Origin: Treponema sp.
GTDB taxonomy: Bacteria; Spirochaetota; Spirochaetia; Treponematales; Breznakiellaceae
Direction: 5' to 3'
Length of the DNA: 16,908 nucleotides
Assembly (NCBI GenBank): GCA_031261385.1
Contig: JAISJS010000067.1
Location: 1-16,908, forward strand
The notes beneath the pieces are model-generated. The model searched no databases and was not told the origin of the DNA. It was given only the letters and a program-made list of their open reading frames with translations. Made by a program: the position numbers and the translations under genes. Below, one piece after another: positions 15,743 to 16,908 of the stretch (positions are counted from its first letter, which is position 1; the number at the start of each line of letters is the position of its first letter).

Positions 15743-16120
15743 ATGGCGTTTAGTGACAGAATGAAGGACCTGCTGGAGCAGGGCGTTGCAGTCTCGAAGG
15801 ATATTGCAGCAAAAGCCGGGGAAAAGGCTCAGGATTGGGGAGAGAAGGGATACAAGGCTTCCAAAGAATTCGTGAAAAAAGCCGGAGCCAAAGCCCAGGA
15901 TCTCGGCGAGCGGGGCGTTTTGACGGTGGAAATCAAACAGCTTGAAGGGCAGGCCAAGCGGCTCATTGGCCGTCTCGGCAACGAAACCTACCGTGCTTTT
16001 GCCGAAAAAGACGCTAAAAGCGTCACCGTTAATACTCCGGCAATTAAGGCCATCCTCGCCGAAATCGCCGTAGTCAAAGAGTCAATAGAGAAAAAAGAGG
16101 CCGACTTAAAGAACCGGTAG
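15743..16120 (+). CDS. Small helical protein with duplicated 22-residue unit
   Basis: A 125-aa protein, no signal peptide or membrane helix, so probably cytoplasmic. Its N-terminal half is a tandem duplication: SKDIAAKAGEKAQDWGEKG (18-36) and SKEFVKKAGAKAQDLGERG (40-58), 22 residues apart, a 2x11 spacing like that of amphipathic LEA/apolipoprotein-type helices that lie on membranes. The C-terminal half (about 60-125) is predicted helical and coiled-coil (LEGQAKRLIGRLGNETY; IAVVKESIEKKEADLKNR). I do not recognise a named family. A strong Shine-Dalgarno AGGAGG (15732-15737) overlaps the phosphatase stop, and ATG 15743 follows 5 nt after it, so it is expected to be the last gene of the TPR-phosphatase operon and may be made in larger amounts than the phosphatase. 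No convincing terminator follows. Confidence 0.8.
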   Translation: MAFSDRMKDLLEQGVAVSKDIAAKAGEKAQDWGEKGYKASKEFVKKAGAKAQDLGERGVLTVEIKQLEGQAKRLIGRLGNETYRAFAEKDAKSVTVNTPAIKAILAEIAVVKESIEKKEADLKNR

Positions 16121-16152
16121 CTGATTTTTTTACAAAGAAGCGAGAAAAGCTA

Positions 16153-16181
16153 TTGACAATATTGAGTGAATTTTATATGTT
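16153..16181 (+). promoter_or_regulatory. Candidate distal promoter of the rRNA operon (P1)
   Basis: A perfect -35 TTGACA (16153-16158) is followed after 17 nt by TATGTT (16176-16181), a 4/6 -10; TATATG at 16174 is an alternative with a 15-nt spacer. It lies 33 bp after the preceding stop codon and about 660 bp before 16S rRNA. No supported gene lies between, so the rRNA operon is the natural target, with a long leader. Confidence 0.5.
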
Positions 16182-16331
16182 AAAGCCACCGTATCTCTGA
16201 GGGGAGCGGTGCATGGACATCCTTATTACCGGGATTTGTTAAGGGTTTCAAAGGACAAAAGAACAGCGTCGCCAAGGAGATATCCGGGCCGCAAAACGGC
16301 ATTTGGGATGTTTCGGGTGTGGAATTTGTTT

Positions 16332-16443
16332 GCGAAGGTTCCGGTGTACTTGAACCTCAACCGAGCGAACGTGTGAGCGAAGGTTCCGGTGTACTTGAAC
16401 CTCAACCGAGCGAACATGTGAGCGAAGGTTCCGGTGTACTTGA
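16332..16443. repeat. 45-bp tandem direct repeat, about 2.5 copies
   Basis: Copies start at 16332, 16377 and 16422, each opening GCGAAGGTTCCGGTGTACTT. The first two copies differ at one base (GAACGTGTG versus GAACATGTG). The third keeps 22 bp and then diverges. GGTTC (16337, 16382, 16427) alternates with GAACC (16352, 16397), so each GGTTC can pair with either flanking GAACC, giving alternative hairpins in RNA. The unit has no dyad of CRISPR type and no spacers. Confidence 0.9.
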
Positions 16444-16469
16444 CAAAGCATACGGTGATGGAGTAGTAT
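16440..16469 (+). promoter_or_regulatory. Candidate proximal rRNA promoter (P2) made from the degenerate repeat copy
   Basis: TTGACA (16440-16445), 18-nt spacer, TAGTAT (16464-16469, 4/6). The -35 box sits where the first two repeat copies have TTGAAC; the third copy departs from the repeat at exactly this point. It lies about 375 bp upstream of 16S. Sequence match is direct; promoter activity is inferred. Confidence 0.4.
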
Positions 16470-16560
16470 TTTTGAACTTGCCTTCAGGGGCAGGGCAAAG
16501 CAGGGACGGCGGCGGGAGTCTGCTGTTCCGGAGATTTTTGGCAATATAGGGAAGGGGAGC

Positions 16561-16710
16561 GTGACGAAACTGCGTTGAGCCTTTGGGCGGGATGCAGTGG
16601 CGTCACAGGAAGAAAGATACGGTAGTTTTGCGAGAGCGAAGCTACTGGCTGAAAGAGCGCAAGCTGTTTCAGCGAGCCAGCAGCTCTGTTATTGTAAGAG
16701 GTGACAGAGC
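16561..16710 (+). other. Chain of four hairpins in the rRNA leader
   Basis: (1) GTGACG 16561-16566 with CGTCAC 16601-16606, continued by CTGC 16570-16573 with GCAG 16594-16597. (2) A 10-bp stem (two G-T pairs) 16622-16631/16636-16645 closed by GAGA, a GNRA tetraloop. (3) CTGAAA 16649-16654 with TTTCAG 16667-16672, then AGC/GCT around GCAA, another GNRA loop. (4) GCTCTGT 16683-16689 with ACAGAGC 16704-16710. Such packed stems are typical of structured RNA leaders rather than coding DNA. Pairing was found by eye; stabilities were not computed. Confidence 0.6.
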
Positions 16711-16818
16711 AGTTGCGTATAGAGAGGGAAGGGAACAGGATTTCGCCAAGTATGGGCAGGACCGAGAGATTGGGAGGGCCGATACGGGGAGGGGTTTTGT
16801 ACTTGAAGTGGTATTCTC

Positions 16819-16834
16819 TCAGCCTTCGGGCTGA
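16819..16834 (+). other. UUCG-tetraloop hairpin just before 16S rRNA
   Basis: TCAGCC (16819-16824), loop TTCG (16825-16828), GGCTGA (16829-16834). The six-pair stem with a very stable UUCG loop ends about 10 nt before the predicted 16S 5' end. No T-run follows that would make it a terminator, so a role in pre-rRNA folding or processing is more likely. Confidence 0.65.
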
Positions 16835-16844
16835 AAGAAAACAT

Positions 16845-16908
16845 ATCATGGAGAGTTTGATCCTGGCTCAGAACGAACGCTGGCGGCGCGTCTTAAGCAT
16901 GCAAGTCG
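16845..16908 (+). rRNA. rrs: 16S ribosomal RNA, 5' end only (continues past window)
   Basis: The universal 5' segment AGAGTTTGATCCTGGCTCAG starts at 16852, which corresponds to E. coli position 8 and puts nucleotide 1 near 16845. The following AACGAACGCTGGCGGCGCGT and the CTTAAGCATGCAAGTCG segment match the start of Treponema-type 16S as I recall it. Only 64 nt are present. The mature 5' end is estimated by alignment to E. coli numbering. Confidence 0.97.

Larger units (their letters stand above)
16121..16844. other. 724-bp non-coding rRNA upstream/leader region
   Basis: No gene is supported here. It contains the P1 candidate (16153-16181), a 45-bp tandem repeat (16332-16443), the P2 candidate (16440-16469), and a series of hairpins (16561-16834) up to the 16S 5' end. 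ORFs across the repeat on both strands lack a Shine-Dalgarno and family similarity. They stay open because 45 is divisible by three. A T-run at 16125-16131 has no convincing stem before it, so read-through from the upstream operon cannot be excluded. Confidence 0.6.

Noticed and set aside
16108..16132. Terminator after the small helical protein
   Set aside because: There is a T-run at 16125-16131, but the only preceding symmetry is the 6-bp ACCGGT, with no loop.
16332..16443. Repeat array taken as CRISPR
   Set aside because: Copies are directly adjacent with a 45-bp period and no variable spacers, there are only 2.5 copies, and no cas gene is nearby.
16319..16549. Possible repetitive protein (EGSGVLEPQPSE units) across the 45-bp repeat
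   Set aside because: Several frames on both strands are open here because the period is divisible by three; no Shine-Dalgarno, and it sits in the rRNA leader.
16811..16834. UUCG hairpin as an intrinsic terminator
   Set aside because: It is followed by AAAGAAAACAT rather than T residues and lies right before 16S rRNA.

Overview
The window looks like a chromosomal segment of a Treponema, probably a termite-gut-type species. Three things support this. The right edge carries the 5' end of a 16S rRNA gene whose opening bases read like a Treponema 16S. Several proteins belong to families I know mainly from treponemes: a UPF0164/FadL-like barrel, an excisionase-HTH fused to a PTS IIA domain, and a large signal-peptide plus TPR protein next to a SpoIIE-type phosphatase. 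Most genes are moderately GC-rich, while the first ~1.7 kb is visibly more AT-rich. The genus call is inference from motifs; no database was searched.

Layout. (1) 1-1538: the edge of a surface-polysaccharide locus, with the C-terminal end of a family-2 glycosyltransferase and then dTDP-glucose 4,6-dehydratase (rmlB). The latter seems to start at an ATT codon and is closed by a strong intrinsic terminator. (2) 1744-2391: a PTS IIA/HTH regulator with a promoter directly against its ATG and a palindrome between -35 and -10. (3) 2393-4333: a secreted transglutaminase-like protein (- strand) and a divergent RluA-family pseudouridine synthase. (4) 4376-6644: a DUF4912 protein and a GH57/DUF1957 glycosidase or branching-enzyme-like protein, apparently one operon for alpha-glucan metabolism. 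(5) 6650-15733: an envelope-signalling block. A UPF0164 outer-membrane barrel protein (- strand) is divergent from a 1024-aa secreted TPR protein. The TPR gene overlaps, by ATGA, a 1535-aa beta-propeller/FN3-like/HAMP/SpoIIE phosphatase. A small 22-residue-repeat protein (15743-16120) follows. (6) 16121-16908: about 720 bp without a supported gene, then 16S rRNA. This leader holds two promoter candidates, a 45-bp tandem repeat and a series of hairpins with GNRA and UUCG tetraloops.

Most notable points: the nested inverted repeats that make the 7952-8054 divergent promoter nearly symmetric; the in-frame ribosome-binding site and ATG inside the giant phosphatase gene (13534-13546), which could release a stand-alone membrane phosphatase; the 45-bp repeat whose degenerate last copy becomes a perfect -35 box in the rRNA leader; and two or three genes that look leaderless.

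How the genes may work together (inference): the barrel protein, the TPR protein and the propeller-bearing phosphatase could form one route from the outer membrane through the periplasm to a cytoplasmic PP2C output, presumably acting on an anti-sigma-factor antagonist encoded elsewhere.
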